Positions 48,011-56,612 of a stretch of 64,000 bases of DNA are shown here, piece after piece (the first letter of the stretch is position 1; every line of letters begins with the position of its first letter). Source of the DNA: JAWVFM01 sp963739355 (lineage in GTDB: Bacteria > Actinomycetota > Thermoleophilia > Solirubrobacterales > 70-9); NCBI GenBank assembly GCA_963739355.1, contig CAVUAD010000005.1, positions 310,001 to 374,000 on the forward strand, written 5' to 3'. A program made the position numbers and the translations under genes. The notes below the pieces were generated by a model. It was not told where the DNA came from. It worked only from the letters and a program-made list of their open reading frames with translations, and did not search any database.

Positions 48011-50086
48011 ATGAATGAGTTGACGGCCGTAGTTCTCGTGGACGACAACTCCGCGCGGTCGGCGCGGATCAGCTCCGCGATCCGGCGCAGGTCGGCCACC
48101 AAGATCCAGCTTCGTGCGCATTCCACGCTTGTCGACGCGCTCGCGGACCTCGAGGCGGCCGCTGCCGACTGCGTGCTGCTCGCCGCCTCGCTCCCCGACG
48201 CGCCCGGCACCGCCGGGGTCACCCGCCTGCGGGAGACCAGGCCGGGCGTGGCCATCGTGGTGCTCACGGACGACGAGGACGACACCTTCGCGATGGAGGC
48301 CATTCAGGCCGGCGCCCAGGACTACCTCGTCAAGGACCGCCTCGACTCGTTCACGGTGGGCCGGGCGGTCAAGTACGCGATCGAGCGCAAGCAGAGCGAC
48401 GAGGAGCTGAACCGCCTGGGCCGCCAGAACGAGCTGATCCTGAACTCCGCCGGCGAGGGCATCTGCTGGCTTGACCCGGACGGGACCATTCGCTTCGTCA
48501 ACCCCGCCGCGGCCGCAATTCTGGGCCGCGACGTCGACGGCCTCGCGGGAATGCTCTTCCACGACGTGGTTCACGGCTCGGCCCGTGCCCGGGACCACGA
48601 GGCGAGCGCCTGCCCCTTCCGGCCTGAGCTGCTCGACGAGCGCTCCGCGGGCGAGGACATCTTCCTGTGCAAGGGCGCCGGCGCGTTTCCGGCCGAGTAC
48701 GTGGCGACGCCGATCGGCGTCGCGCACCGCGAGGGCGCGGTGGTCACGTTCAAGGACGTCACGGACCGCAAGCGCACCGAGTCACGGCTGCAGTACCTGG
48801 TGGACCACGACATGCTCACCGGCCTCTTCAACCGCCGTCACTTCGAGGCCGAGCTCGAGCGCCAAATCGCCTACGCCGCGAGCTACGGCGTGCCGGCCGC
48901 CCTGCTGGTCCTCGACATCGACAACTTCAAGTTCGTGAACGACTCGCTCGGGCACCGTGCCGGCGACGAGCTGATTCGGGCGATCGCGGGTCGCATCAAC
49001 CGCCGGGTGCGCTCCACGGACGTGGTCGCCAGGCTCGGCGGCGACGAGTTCGCGATCCTGCTCGTCGGCACGGAGCTCGCCCGAGCCCAGGAGATCGCCG
49101 GGGAGATCGTCGAGCTCATCAGCGGCGAGCCGTTCATGGTTGCCGACAAGCCCGCGCGGGTCACCACAAGCATCGGGCTCACCGCCCTCGACAACGCCGC
49201 GCTCGGCCCGGACGAGGCGTTGGTGGAGGCCGACATGGCGATGTACGAGGCGAAGTCGGATGGCCGCGACGGCACCGCGGTCTACCTGCGCGACTCGACC
49301 CGGCCCAGCCGCGAGCGGGCCGGCTTCGTCTGGACGGATCGCATCCGCCGTGCCCTCGACGAGGAGCTCCTGAAGGTCTACGCCCAGCCGATCGTTCCCC
49401 TTCGCGAGCCCGGCGCGCAGCGCGTCGAGCTCCTCGTCCGCATGACGGATGTCGACGGGTCCATCGTCCTGCCGGGCGCCTGGCTGCCCGTTGCGGAGCG
49501 CTTCGGGCTGATCGAGGACATCGATGCCTGGATGGTCAACCAGGCCGCTCGCCTCATCGCCGCGCAGAACGCCGCCGGCCGCGAGCTCGTCTGCGAGGTC
49601 AACCTCTCCGGCCGCTCGATGGCGGACCCGCGCCTGCCCGGCGCGATCGAGTCAGCGCTTCTCACGCACCGGATCGACCCTTCGAACCTCGTCCTCGAGA
49701 TCACCGAGACCGCGGTGGTCGCGAACATGGACGAGGCGCGCCGTCTCGCGACCAAGGTTCGCGAGCTCGGCTGCCGCTTCGCGCTCGACGACTTCGGCGC
49801 GGGCTTCGGGTCCTTCTACTACCTCAAGCACTTCCAGGTCGACCTCCTGAAGATCGACGGCGAGTTCGTTCGCTCGATCGCCAGCAGCGAGATCGACCAG
49901 CGGATGGTCGGCGCGATGGTCGAGATCGCGCGCGGCCTCGAGCTGCACACCGTCGCCGAGTTCGTCGAGGACGAGGAGGGGCTGGAATGCATCCGCAAGC
50001 TCGGCGTCGACTACGGCCAGGGCTACCACCTGGGCCGCCCCGAGCCCGTCGAGATCATCCTCGGCGAGCCCCTGGCGGCGATGTAG
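48011..50086 (+). CDS. receiver-PAS-GGDEF-EAL protein with a pseudo-receiver
   Basis: 691 residues. Receiver 5-125, PAS about 135-255, GGDEF 265-425, EAL 440-690. The GGDEF box is intact (343-347) and the product-inhibition site RSTD (334-337) is five residues upstream. EAL catalytic residues are all seen: ELLVR (473-477), EVNLSG, EITETA, DDFGAGFGS, LLKIDGEF and AEFVED. In the receiver, the phospho-acceptor Asp is Ala58 (VLLAASLPD), although the acidic pocket, T86 and K108 are kept. So it cannot be phosphorylated in the normal way and may sense by another route. It makes or degrades cyclic di-GMP. Confidence 0.92.
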   Translation: MNELTAVVLVDDNSARSARISSAIRRRSATKIQLRAHSTLVDALADLEAAAADCVLLAASLPDAPGTAGVTRLRETRPGVAIVVLTDDEDDTFAMEAIQAGAQDYLVKDRLDSFTVGRAVKYAIERKQSDEELNRLGRQNELILNSAGEGICWLDPDGTIRFVNPAAAAILGRDVDGLAGMLFHDVVHGSARARDHEASACPFRPELLDERSAGEDIFLCKGAGAFPAEYVATPIGVAHREGAVVTFKDVTDRKRTESRLQYLVDHDMLTGLFNRRHFEAELERQIAYAASYGVPAALLVLDIDNFKFVNDSLGHRAGDELIRAIAGRINRRVRSTDVVARLGGDEFAILLVGTELARAQEIAGEIVELISGEPFMVADKPARVTTSIGLTALDNAALGPDEALVEADMAMYEAKSDGRDGTAVYLRDSTRPSRERAGFVWTDRIRRALDEELLKVYAQPIVPLREPGAQRVELLVRMTDVDGSIVLPGAWLPVAERFGLIEDIDAWMVNQAARLIAAQNAAGRELVCEVNLSGRSMADPRLPGAIESALLTHRIDPSNLVLEITETAVVANMDEARRLATKVRELGCRFALDDFGAGFGSFYYLKHFQVDLLKIDGEFVRSIASSEIDQRMVGAMVEIARGLELHTVAEFVEDEEGLECIRKLGVDYGQGYHLGRPEPVEIILGEPLAAM

Positions 50087-50088
50087 CG

Positions 50089-50104
50089 CGCCCCCTCGGG
50101 GGCG
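50089..50104. terminator. GC-rich hairpin between convergent genes
   Basis: CGCCCCC-TC-GGGGGCG, a perfect 7-bp stem directly after the GGDEF-EAL stop and before the stop of the convergent GT4 gene. No T-run follows. A 38-bp dispersed repeat begins two bases later. Confidence 0.5.
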
Positions 50105-50105
50105 T

Positions 50106-50143
50106 CGTCCCGGAGACCCTTGCATAACCCGGACTGCGGGACG
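50106..50143 (-). repeat. 38-bp dispersed palindromic repeat, copy A
   Basis: It has inverted ends (CGTCCCGGAG ... CTGCGGGACG) around an asymmetric core with TTGCATAACC. Its reverse complement matches 61063-61100 at 35 of 38 positions. It lies in the 60-bp gap between two convergent stops. Confidence 0.7.
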
Positions 50144-50148
50144 TTCGG

Positions 50149-51387
50149 TCAGGTGGGGGAGCGGCGGGCCCGCTCGACCACGGCGGCCAGCGCCTTCGCC
50201 GGCGCGGGGTAGGTGTGGGCGGCGACGGCGTCGGGGCGCGGCGGCTCGAGCTCGCCCCGCGCAACTCGCCCGAGGGCGCTCGCGATCGCCCGCGGGTCGT
50301 CCGCCCTCACGACGTCCGCGCCGGCCTCGGCCGCGACGCGTCCCGCCTCGGTGCCCTCCGCGAGGGCGAGGATCGGCGTGCCGGAGGCCAGGTACTCGAA
50401 GAGCTTGTAGTTGAGGAGCTGCGTCCGGGTGGGCTGGGCGATCAGGAGCAACGCGTCCGCCTCGCCCTGCAGCGCCAGCGCCCGGTCGCGCGGCAGGCTC
50501 CCGGCGAGCACGACCCTGGCGGGCCCAACGTCCCGGCCGAGCAGCGAGCGCTCCCCCTCGGTCAGCGGCCCGGCAACTACGATCTCGAGCCGCCCCGCGG
50601 CCTCGCCATCCTCGTTGACAAGTCTCATCAACCCCTCCACGAGCGCCGCCGGATCTCGCCCGTAGCTTCCGAACCGGCCGGTGTAGGCAAGCGACGCGCG
50701 TTCCGGGTCGAGCGCAACGCCGGAGCTCTCCGCGCGCTTCGCCGCGCCATCCGGGTCCCAGCCGTTCGAGACCACCACCGGTTCCGCGATCCCGCGGCGG
50801 CGAAGATCGTCGGCCGCAGGCTGCGAGACGCAGACGACTGCATCCGCCGCTCCCAGCACTCGCCGCTCCTGGCGCTCGTCCAGGCGCCGCTGGAGCGCGG
50901 TTGGGAAGCGCGGCCGCAGGGGCTCGAACGTCCAGGCGTCGCGGACGTCGGCGACCCACGGCACCCCGCCCTTTGCGAGCACGCGCCCGATCGAGTGCAC
51001 GGACTCCGGCGGGGAGCTCGTGATCACCGCGTCGAAGTGCTCCGCGGCGGCCAGCCGCCGGGCCCGGCGCCGCGCGAACGGCGTCCACGCCAGGGCCAGC
51101 GGCTCCGGGACCACGACGCGGCTGAGCGGATGCGGCTTGCCCGAGTAGCTGTCCGCGTCGTACATCGAGGCGACCGTCTCGTGACCGGCTCGGCGCGCGC
51201 GCCAGCGCTGGGCGTCCGCGGTCTGCACCACCCGCACCGGACCGGCCGGGGCGGGGCCATAGGCGGACGTTGTCAGCGCGGTCACGTCGTGGCCGAGGGC
51301 GCTCAGGTGGTGCGCCATGGACGCGGGTCGCTGCGCTCCGGTGTCCGTGCACGGCGGGTAGAAGTAGGCGATGAGGAGGAGCTTCAC
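50149..51387 (-). CDS. family 4 glycosyltransferase
   Basis: 412 residues from GTG 51387, overlapping the upstream GT4 stop as GTGA. The GT-B fold is seen in LLLIAYFYPPCTDTGAQRPASMAHHLSALGHDVTALTTSAYG at the start and YTGRFGSYGRDPAALVEGL, QTRTQLLNYKLFEYLASGTPILALAEGTEAGRVAAEAGADVVRADDPRAIASAL near the end, where the KLFEYLASG..P replaces the usual E-x7-E donor motif. It would add a sugar to a lipid-linked oligosaccharide. It pairs with the upstream GT4 gene as a two-gene operon. Confidence 0.85.
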   Translation of the reverse strand: MKLLLIAYFYPPCTDTGAQRPASMAHHLSALGHDVTALTTSAYGPAPAGPVRVVQTADAQRWRARRAGHETVASMYDADSYSGKPHPLSRVVVPEPLALAWTPFARRRARRLAAAEHFDAVITSSPPESVHSIGRVLAKGGVPWVADVRDAWTFEPLRPRFPTALQRRLDERQERRVLGAADAVVCVSQPAADDLRRRGIAEPVVVSNGWDPDGAAKRAESSGVALDPERASLAYTGRFGSYGRDPAALVEGLMRLVNEDGEAAGRLEIVVAGPLTEGERSLLGRDVGPARVVLAGSLPRDRALALQGEADALLLIAQPTRTQLLNYKLFEYLASGTPILALAEGTEAGRVAAEAGADVVRADDPRAIASALGRVARGELEPPRPDAVAAHTYPAPAKALAAVVERARRSPT

Positions 51388-52556
51388 GAGGTGCCGCTCC
51401 GGCGCGCGGCGATGGCGCCCGCGTAGGCGTCGTCCATGCGGTCCAGGAGCGCCGGCCAGGCCCACTCGCGCTCGGCCTTGGCGCGGCCCGCCCGCCCCAG
51501 CCCGGCCCGGCCCTCCGGCCCGAGCGCCTTCATCTCCGCGAGCGCACGCGCAACGGCGCCGGGATCGCCGAGCGGCACGAGGCGGCCGGTCGCCCCGTCG
51601 TCGACCACGGCGCGGACGCCCGGGTAGTCGCTTGCGATCGCCGGCAGCCCGCAGGCCATAGCCTCGATCAGGACGATGCCGAAGGACTCCGGCGGCTCCG
51701 TGGTGAGAAGCAGGAGGTCGGCCGCCCGCAGCACCGGCGGCAGGCGGCGGTGCGGGACGGCGCCCATGAAGTGGACCCGCTCGCCCACGCCGGCACGAGC
51801 GGCGTGGGCGCGAAAGTCGTCGAGCAGCTCACCGCCGCCGGCGACGACCAGGTGGGTGTCCTCGCCGCCGAGCTTGGCGAGCGCCTCGATCGCCACGTCG
51901 AGCCGCTTGAAGTGGTGGGCGCGGTCGAGCGTCGCCACGAAGGCGGCCACGAGCGCGCCGGCGGGCACCCCGAGCTGCTCGCGAAGGCCGTCGCCGTCGC
52001 CCTCGGGCGAGAACTCGTCGGCATCGACGCCGTTCGGCATCTCGACGAGCTTCCCGGGCTCGGCATCCGCGGTCCTCCGCAGGTACGGCACAGAGCGGGC
52101 GTGGTCGGTGGAGAGGACGCAGACCCGGTCGGCCGCGCGGATCAGCGCCGGCGCGACCGTGTGCTCATAGGCCGCGAACAGCGGCCCCCGCAGGCCCTCG
52201 CCGACGAGCCGGTTCTTGTAGTGGACGAGAAGCGCCTGGCTGCGGCGGCGCTTGGCGACGCGGCCGAGCAGCGTCAGCTCGGAGCCGAAGATGAACGGGT
52301 AGTGGACGTGGACGACGTCGAAGCCGGCGATCCGCGCGACGGACGGGATCAGCGGAGCGTTGCCGATCGCGAGGACCGGCTTCGTGCGGTGGACGATGGC
52401 TCCGCCGGGGTCCGGCGGCTCGCCCGCGGCCGGCGCCGTGAAGACCTCGACGTGATGGCCGCGCTCCGCCTGGCCGCGCGCGAACCGCAGGCACGTGTTG
52501 CCCGCCCCGCCGGGATAGGGGGGAAACGTCGCAGTTAGGTGAGCGATGCGAAGCAT
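51384..52556 (-). CDS. family 4 glycosyltransferase
   Basis: 390 residues. LRIAHLTATFPPYPGGAGNTCLRFARGQAERGHHVEVFTAPA starts the GT-B fold. The acceptor half has VVHVHYPFIFGSELTLL; the donor half has VATLDRAHHFKRLDVAIEALAKLGGEDTHLVVAGGGEL and the E-x7-E motif EPPESFGIVLIEAMACGLPAIASDYPGVR. All elements of an active GT4 enzyme are present. First gene of the pair; an array of four hairpins lies in its 150-bp upstream gap. Confidence 0.9.
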   Translation of the reverse strand: MLRIAHLTATFPPYPGGAGNTCLRFARGQAERGHHVEVFTAPAAGEPPDPGGAIVHRTKPVLAIGNAPLIPSVARIAGFDVVHVHYPFIFGSELTLLGRVAKRRRSQALLVHYKNRLVGEGLRGPLFAAYEHTVAPALIRAADRVCVLSTDHARSVPYLRRTADAEPGKLVEMPNGVDADEFSPEGDGDGLREQLGVPAGALVAAFVATLDRAHHFKRLDVAIEALAKLGGEDTHLVVAGGGELLDDFRAHAARAGVGERVHFMGAVPHRRLPPVLRAADLLLLTTEPPESFGIVLIEAMACGLPAIASDYPGVRAVVDDGATGRLVPLGDPGAVARALAEMKALGPEGRAGLGRAGRAKAEREWAWPALLDRMDDAYAGAIAARRSGTS

Positions 52557-52565
52557 TGCGAATGA

Positions 52566-52670
52566 GGACCTTTAGGTCCGAAAGCAGCAGATGTGTCGGT
52601 GAGGGGCTTTAGCCCCGAATCGAGCATGTCAGGCGCGGAGCGCCGCATGTGGTCAGACGGCGAAGCCGTC
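52566..52670. repeat. array of four short hairpins
   Basis: Four perfect inverted repeats in 105 bp: GGACC-TTTA-GGTCC (52566-52579), GGGGC-TTTA-GCCCC (52603-52616), GGCGC-GGA-GCGCC (52632-52644) and GACGGC-GAA-GCCGTC (52656-52670). The first two share the frame GAGG..YTTTAR..CCGAA with different, compensating stem bases. The array fills the gap between the end of the DUF6351 gene and the start of a GT4 gene, both on the minus strand. Confidence 0.75.
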
Positions 52671-52708
52671 CGCAAGTTATTCAACGAATGCCGCGACGCT
52701 ACCGAGTG

Positions 52709-54976
52709 CTAGCGGCCGACCTTGGCGCTGCGCCACGACCGGAACGCCGCGCTCGTCCAGCCGGTGCCCGATCCGCTCGGCGCCGGGCCCAGAAAGCGCC
52801 CGCCGTAGATCACCTTCGAGCCCCGGGCGTTCCGCTGATAGGTCTGCCAGGGCACCGTCGCCTGCTGCTCGATGCCGGGCTTGGAGAAGTCGCAGACACC
52901 GGTGGAGAAGACCCTCTTCAGCGTCTTCCACTGCGGCCCGGTGAAGTTGATCGGGTAGTAGGAGGAGCGCTTCAGCGGCTGGAGCCGGCAGCGGTTGGTG
53001 TCGGTGGCGATGCTCTCGCCGGCCACCGTCGCGGGCGTTCCGAACTTGGTCTGGACGAGGTCGTCCTTGCAGACCTTGCCGACACCGGGGAGGGTGATCT
53101 GGCTCACGTGCGGGATGTCCGAGCACTGGTCGTGGACGCCCTTGGGCCGGTCGCTCGCCACCTTCTTCGGAAGCGAGACGTGACGCTTGTCCTTGGCCAC
53201 GGCCGTGAGCCAGTCGTCCATCGCCAGGAGGCCCTTGGTCGTATAGGTGGGGTCGCCGATCAGCGGCGTCTGCCCGTACCAGATGACCTGGTTCCTCGGG
53301 AAATGCCCCTGCTCGCGCTCCAGCCTCGCCCGGATCGCGAACGAGCGGTAGGCGTCGTGGAACGCGCCGGGGTCAGGGCCGCGCAGGTCGATGATCGCGG
53401 TGCCCGCGAGGTTGTTGGTCTCGTTGATGCCGCCGCTTCGGTACGCGTTCCGCAACGAGCGCCGGGTCGCCTGCAGGCGGCTCTTGGTGTGGCCGAGATC
53501 GATGTTCGCGCCGCCGATCTTGCGGTTCAGGTCGACGAACTGCGTGGGGGTGATGCTGCCGCCGAGCAGCGCGTTCAGGCCGAACTGGACCCCCACGTCG
53601 GAGAGGGGGATCGCGCCGAAACCGTGGCCGTCCTCCTTCTCCTGCTTCGACCAGATGCGCCTCGGGCGGGGGCCGACGACGTTGATCATGTAGTCGGCGA
53701 GCGTGCAGCGCGCGCCGTCGGGATTGGTCTGCGGGTCGTAGCGCTGCGCGGCGGAGACACCGGCGCACGGGTTGGTCGGGTTGGCAAGGGCGTTCCAGTA
53801 GACCGTGTCGAAGACGATGGAGTTGACGTGGTTGGGGTGCCCCTCGATCGCGGCGATCGACAGCGGGTCCCAGGTCACTCCCGGCCCCCACTTGGAAGGG
53901 TCCTCCACGTACTGGCGGATCAGGTGGTAGGCGGCGAGCTGCTGGCCGGTGGACCAGGAGTCCGGGAAGCTGCACTGCGGCAGGATCCCCTGGTAGATGC
54001 CGGGGTAGGCGTTCGCGACCTCCTGCTGGGTGAGCGAGCCGCCCGAGCACCCGGTGCCGATCGTGAAGCGCAGCGTCCCGAGCTGCTCGATCAGGTGCTC
54101 CTTGGCCATCACGAGCGACTCGGCCTGGGTCGCGAGGTTGCAGTTGTGGCCGGCGTTGTCGAGCGCGGTCGACATCACGGCGAAGCCGAGGCCCAGCGCC
54201 GTCGTCGGGCTGGAGGTGCCCACGGCGGGCGCGCCGGGCACGCCCACGGTGTCGCCGGTGACGCTCGGCGCCGTGCCGCTCTGATGGTCGATCCCGCAGC
54301 TGGCGCCGTGGGTGATCAGAAGCTTGTGATTCCACTGCGGCTGCGGGTCCCAGGCGTGCCACGGCTTGGACGGGTCGAAGAGGACCGCGTACTGGTACTG
54401 GTCGCGGTCCAGGTAGCCCGTCTCGATGCGGATGATGAACGGGACGGTCTTGCCCTGATCCGTCGTCGTCGAGGCGACGTCGAGCGGCGGCGAGCCCCGG
54501 TCGTACGGCTGCATGCTCTGGGTGAGCGACGACATGTACTGGTAGGAGAAGGTCGGCGGCTGGTCGCATTGAGCGTCGGTGGCATCCGGGTTCTGGCAGA
54601 CCCACGGCTTCACCTGGGGGCCGGAGAAGATGGGTCCGCCGCTCGGGTGATCGACGATGGTGGCTTCTGCCTTCTCGCCCGCCGTGTGCGCGGTGAGGGA
54701 GTTGCGCCCCACGTGCAGCCCGTCGACGAGGGCAATGCCCCGGCTGCCCCACCAGTGGACCTCCCCGGCAGGGAGGCGTTTGCCGTTCACCGTGAGACGC
54801 GTGGTTGGCGCTGTCTTCGCGCTCGGCGCGCGCACCGCGATCAGCGCGTCACCGCCGGAGATCAGGTCGGAGCGGTTGGAGAGGACCTGGACGCGAAGCG
54901 GCGCGGCCGTGGCGGCCGGAGCGCCGGCCAGAGCTGCCAGTCCGGCGATCGCGGCGATGAGCGGAAGGCGTCGCAT
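52709..54976 (-). CDS. large secreted DUF6351-family protein
   Basis: 755 residues with a signal peptide (RLPLIAAIAGLAALAGAPAATA). A beta-rich N-terminal domain (LRVQVLSNRSDLISGGDALIAVRAP to about 110) precedes a large alpha/beta part with a possible nucleophile elbow GCSGGS (309-314). Several paired Cys suggest disulfides. The family is common in soil actinobacteria and has no proven reaction; the Ser elbow hints at an esterase. It stands alone between the GT4 operon and the UDP-sugar decarboxylase gene, all on the minus strand. Confidence 0.8.
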   Translation of the reverse strand: MRRLPLIAAIAGLAALAGAPAATAAPLRVQVLSNRSDLISGGDALIAVRAPSAKTAPTTRLTVNGKRLPAGEVHWWGSRGIALVDGLHVGRNSLTAHTAGEKAEATIVDHPSGGPIFSGPQVKPWVCQNPDATDAQCDQPPTFSYQYMSSLTQSMQPYDRGSPPLDVASTTTDQGKTVPFIIRIETGYLDRDQYQYAVLFDPSKPWHAWDPQPQWNHKLLITHGASCGIDHQSGTAPSVTGDTVGVPGAPAVGTSSPTTALGLGFAVMSTALDNAGHNCNLATQAESLVMAKEHLIEQLGTLRFTIGTGCSGGSLTQQEVANAYPGIYQGILPQCSFPDSWSTGQQLAAYHLIRQYVEDPSKWGPGVTWDPLSIAAIEGHPNHVNSIVFDTVYWNALANPTNPCAGVSAAQRYDPQTNPDGARCTLADYMINVVGPRPRRIWSKQEKEDGHGFGAIPLSDVGVQFGLNALLGGSITPTQFVDLNRKIGGANIDLGHTKSRLQATRRSLRNAYRSGGINETNNLAGTAIIDLRGPDPGAFHDAYRSFAIRARLEREQGHFPRNQVIWYGQTPLIGDPTYTTKGLLAMDDWLTAVAKDKRHVSLPKKVASDRPKGVHDQCSDIPHVSQITLPGVGKVCKDDLVQTKFGTPATVAGESIATDTNRCRLQPLKRSSYYPINFTGPQWKTLKRVFSTGVCDFSKPGIEQQATVPWQTYQRNARGSKVIYGGRFLGPAPSGSGTGWTSAAFRSWRSAKVGR

Positions 54977-55030
54977 ACGGCGGGCCGGGACAAATACCAG
55001 CCCCCCGGCGGGCGTGCGCCGGTTCTCCGG

Positions 55031-55978
55031 CTACTCGGCGGTGCCGACGAGACGTTCCACGCCGCTGCGCTCGAGCGTCAGCCGCAGGCCCTCGCGAAGG
55101 TCGATCTTCGGCTCCCAGCCGAGCAGCTCGCGAGCGCGGGTGATGTCCGGCTGGCGCACCTGCGGGTCGTCGGTGGGCAGCGCCTCGTAGACGATCTCCG
55201 AGCGCGACTCGGTGACCTCGATCACCACCTGGGCCAGCTCGAGGAGGGTGAACTCGTCCGGGTTGCCGATGTTGACAGGCTCGTGGACTTCGGACTCGGC
55301 CATCGCCACATAGCCGCGGATCTGGTCGTCGACGTAGCAGAAGCTGCGCGTCTGGCTGCCGTCGCCGAACACCGTGAGCGGCTTGTCCTGGAGGGCCTGG
55401 CGCAGGAAGGTTGGGATCGCGCGGCCGTCATGGGGACGCATGCGCGAGCCGTACGTGTTGAAGGTGCGGACGATCCCCGTGTCGACGCCCTGCTGGCGGT
55501 GGTAGGCCATCGTCAGCGCCTCGGCGTAGCGCTTGGCCTCGTCGTAGACGCCGCGCGGGCCGATCGGGTTCACGTGCCCCCAGTAGGTCTCCGGCTGGGG
55601 GTGGACCTGCGGGTCGCCGTAGACCTCGGACGTGGAGGCGAGCACGAAGCGCGCGCGATGCATCTTCGCCAGGCCGAGCATGTGGTGGGTGCCGTAGGAG
55701 CCGACCTTCAGCGTGTGCAGCGGCAGGCGGGCGTAGTCGATGGGGCTCGCGGGGGAGGCCAGGTGGTAGACGAAGTCCACAGGCTCGTCGGCGAAGAACG
55801 GCTCCGTAAGGTCGTGCTGGATGAAGACGAAGCCGTCGTCGCGGATGTGCTCGACGTTCTGAAGCGAGCCCGTGTCGAGGTTGTCGACGCAGAGCACGCG
55901 GTGACCCTTGCCGAGCAACAGCTCGGAGAGGTGGGAGCCGAGAAATCCGGCGCCGCCGGTGATCAGGCAGGTGCTCAT
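55031..55978 (-). CDS. UDP-glucuronate decarboxylase (UDP-xylose synthase) family SDR
   Basis: 315 residues. The NAD loop is TGGAGFLG (7-14), then the catalytic S/T in ASTSEVYGD (114-122) and Y145-x3-K149 (VYDEAKRYAE). Family marks are YHLASPASPIDYARLPLHTLKVGSYGTHHMLGLAK, NPIGPRGVYDEAKR, FNTYGSRMRPHDGRAIPTFLRQAL and GDGSQTRSFCYVDDQIRG. These match the UXS/dTDP-glucose dehydratase-like group. It forms UDP-xylose from UDP-glucuronate, a donor for the nearby glycosyltransferases. Confidence 0.9.
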   Translation of the reverse strand: MSTCLITGGAGFLGSHLSELLLGKGHRVLCVDNLDTGSLQNVEHIRDDGFVFIQHDLTEPFFADEPVDFVYHLASPASPIDYARLPLHTLKVGSYGTHHMLGLAKMHRARFVLASTSEVYGDPQVHPQPETYWGHVNPIGPRGVYDEAKRYAEALTMAYHRQQGVDTGIVRTFNTYGSRMRPHDGRAIPTFLRQALQDKPLTVFGDGSQTRSFCYVDDQIRGYVAMAESEVHEPVNIGNPDEFTLLELAQVVIEVTESRSEIVYEALPTDDPQVRQPDITRARELLGWEPKIDLREGLRLTLERSGVERLVGTAE

Positions 55979-56057
55979 CGCTTTGGTCTCCTCCGGCGCT
56001 GGCCGGTCAGCCGAGAATAGAGGGGGCGCGGCTCCCGGTGCGGCACTTGTCGTTCAC

Positions 56058-56612
56058 GTGGACGACGACCTCGCAAGCGCGCGCCACCGCGCGGCGGCCG
56101 AGCTGTTCGCGCGCCATGCGTCCGCGATTCGCGCAGCGGCGCGGCGCGTTTCCCTGTGCGCCGACGACGCGGACGACGCCTGCCAGCGGGCGCTCCTCAT
56201 CCTGCTAACGAAAGCGCCGCCGCTGCCGCCCGCGACGCTCCTTGCCTGGATGCGCACCGTCACCAGGCGCGAGGCGCTGGCGGTGCGGCGTGCTCGCGAG
56301 CGCCTGCTGGCGGGCGCCGGGGACGGCAACGTCCCGGATCGCCTCTTCAGCGAGCACCCGGAGGTGCCCGAGCGCTTCGAGCGCCGCGAGCTCATGGTCG
56401 AGCGCCTGCGCTCGCTGACGATCCTGAAGCCCGACGAGCGCCGGGCGATCGTGCTGCAGGCCCGCGGCTACTCCTACGCCGAGATCACGGCGATCACCGG
56501 CTGGACCCACACCAAGGTCAACCGCTGTCTGGCCGAGGGGCGAGCCCGGTTACGGGAGCTCGGCGGGCTCGAAGCGGTTCCGGGCGGGAGGGGCTGTCAG
56601 GGGACGGTCTGA
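56058..56612 (+). CDS. sigma-70 family (ECF-like) sigma factor
   Basis: 184 residues from GTG 56058. Region 2: ELFARHASAIRAAARRVSLCADDADDACQRALLILLTKAPPLPPATLLAWMRTVTRREALAVRRARERLLA. Region 4: LRSLTILKPDERRAIVLQARGYSYAEITAITGWTHTKVNRCLAEGRARLRELGG. Both are complete, with a linker of about 40 residues. It is divergent from the UDP-glucuronate decarboxylase gene (79 bp) and overlaps the convergent secreted-protein gene by 16 bp. No anti-sigma gene is adjacent. Confidence 0.85.
   Translation: MDDDLASARHRAAAELFARHASAIRAAARRVSLCADDADDACQRALLILLTKAPPLPPATLLAWMRTVTRREALAVRRARERLLAGAGDGNVPDRLFSEHPEVPERFERRELMVERLRSLTILKPDERRAIVLQARGYSYAEITAITGWTHTKVNRCLAEGRARLRELGGLEAVPGGRGCQGTV

Noticed and set aside
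50086..50148. Short plus-strand frame ending VPETLA in the gap after the GGDEF-EAL gene
   Set aside because: It is produced by repeat copy A, which resembles the end of the DUF559 gene. Nothing upstream continues it as a protein.
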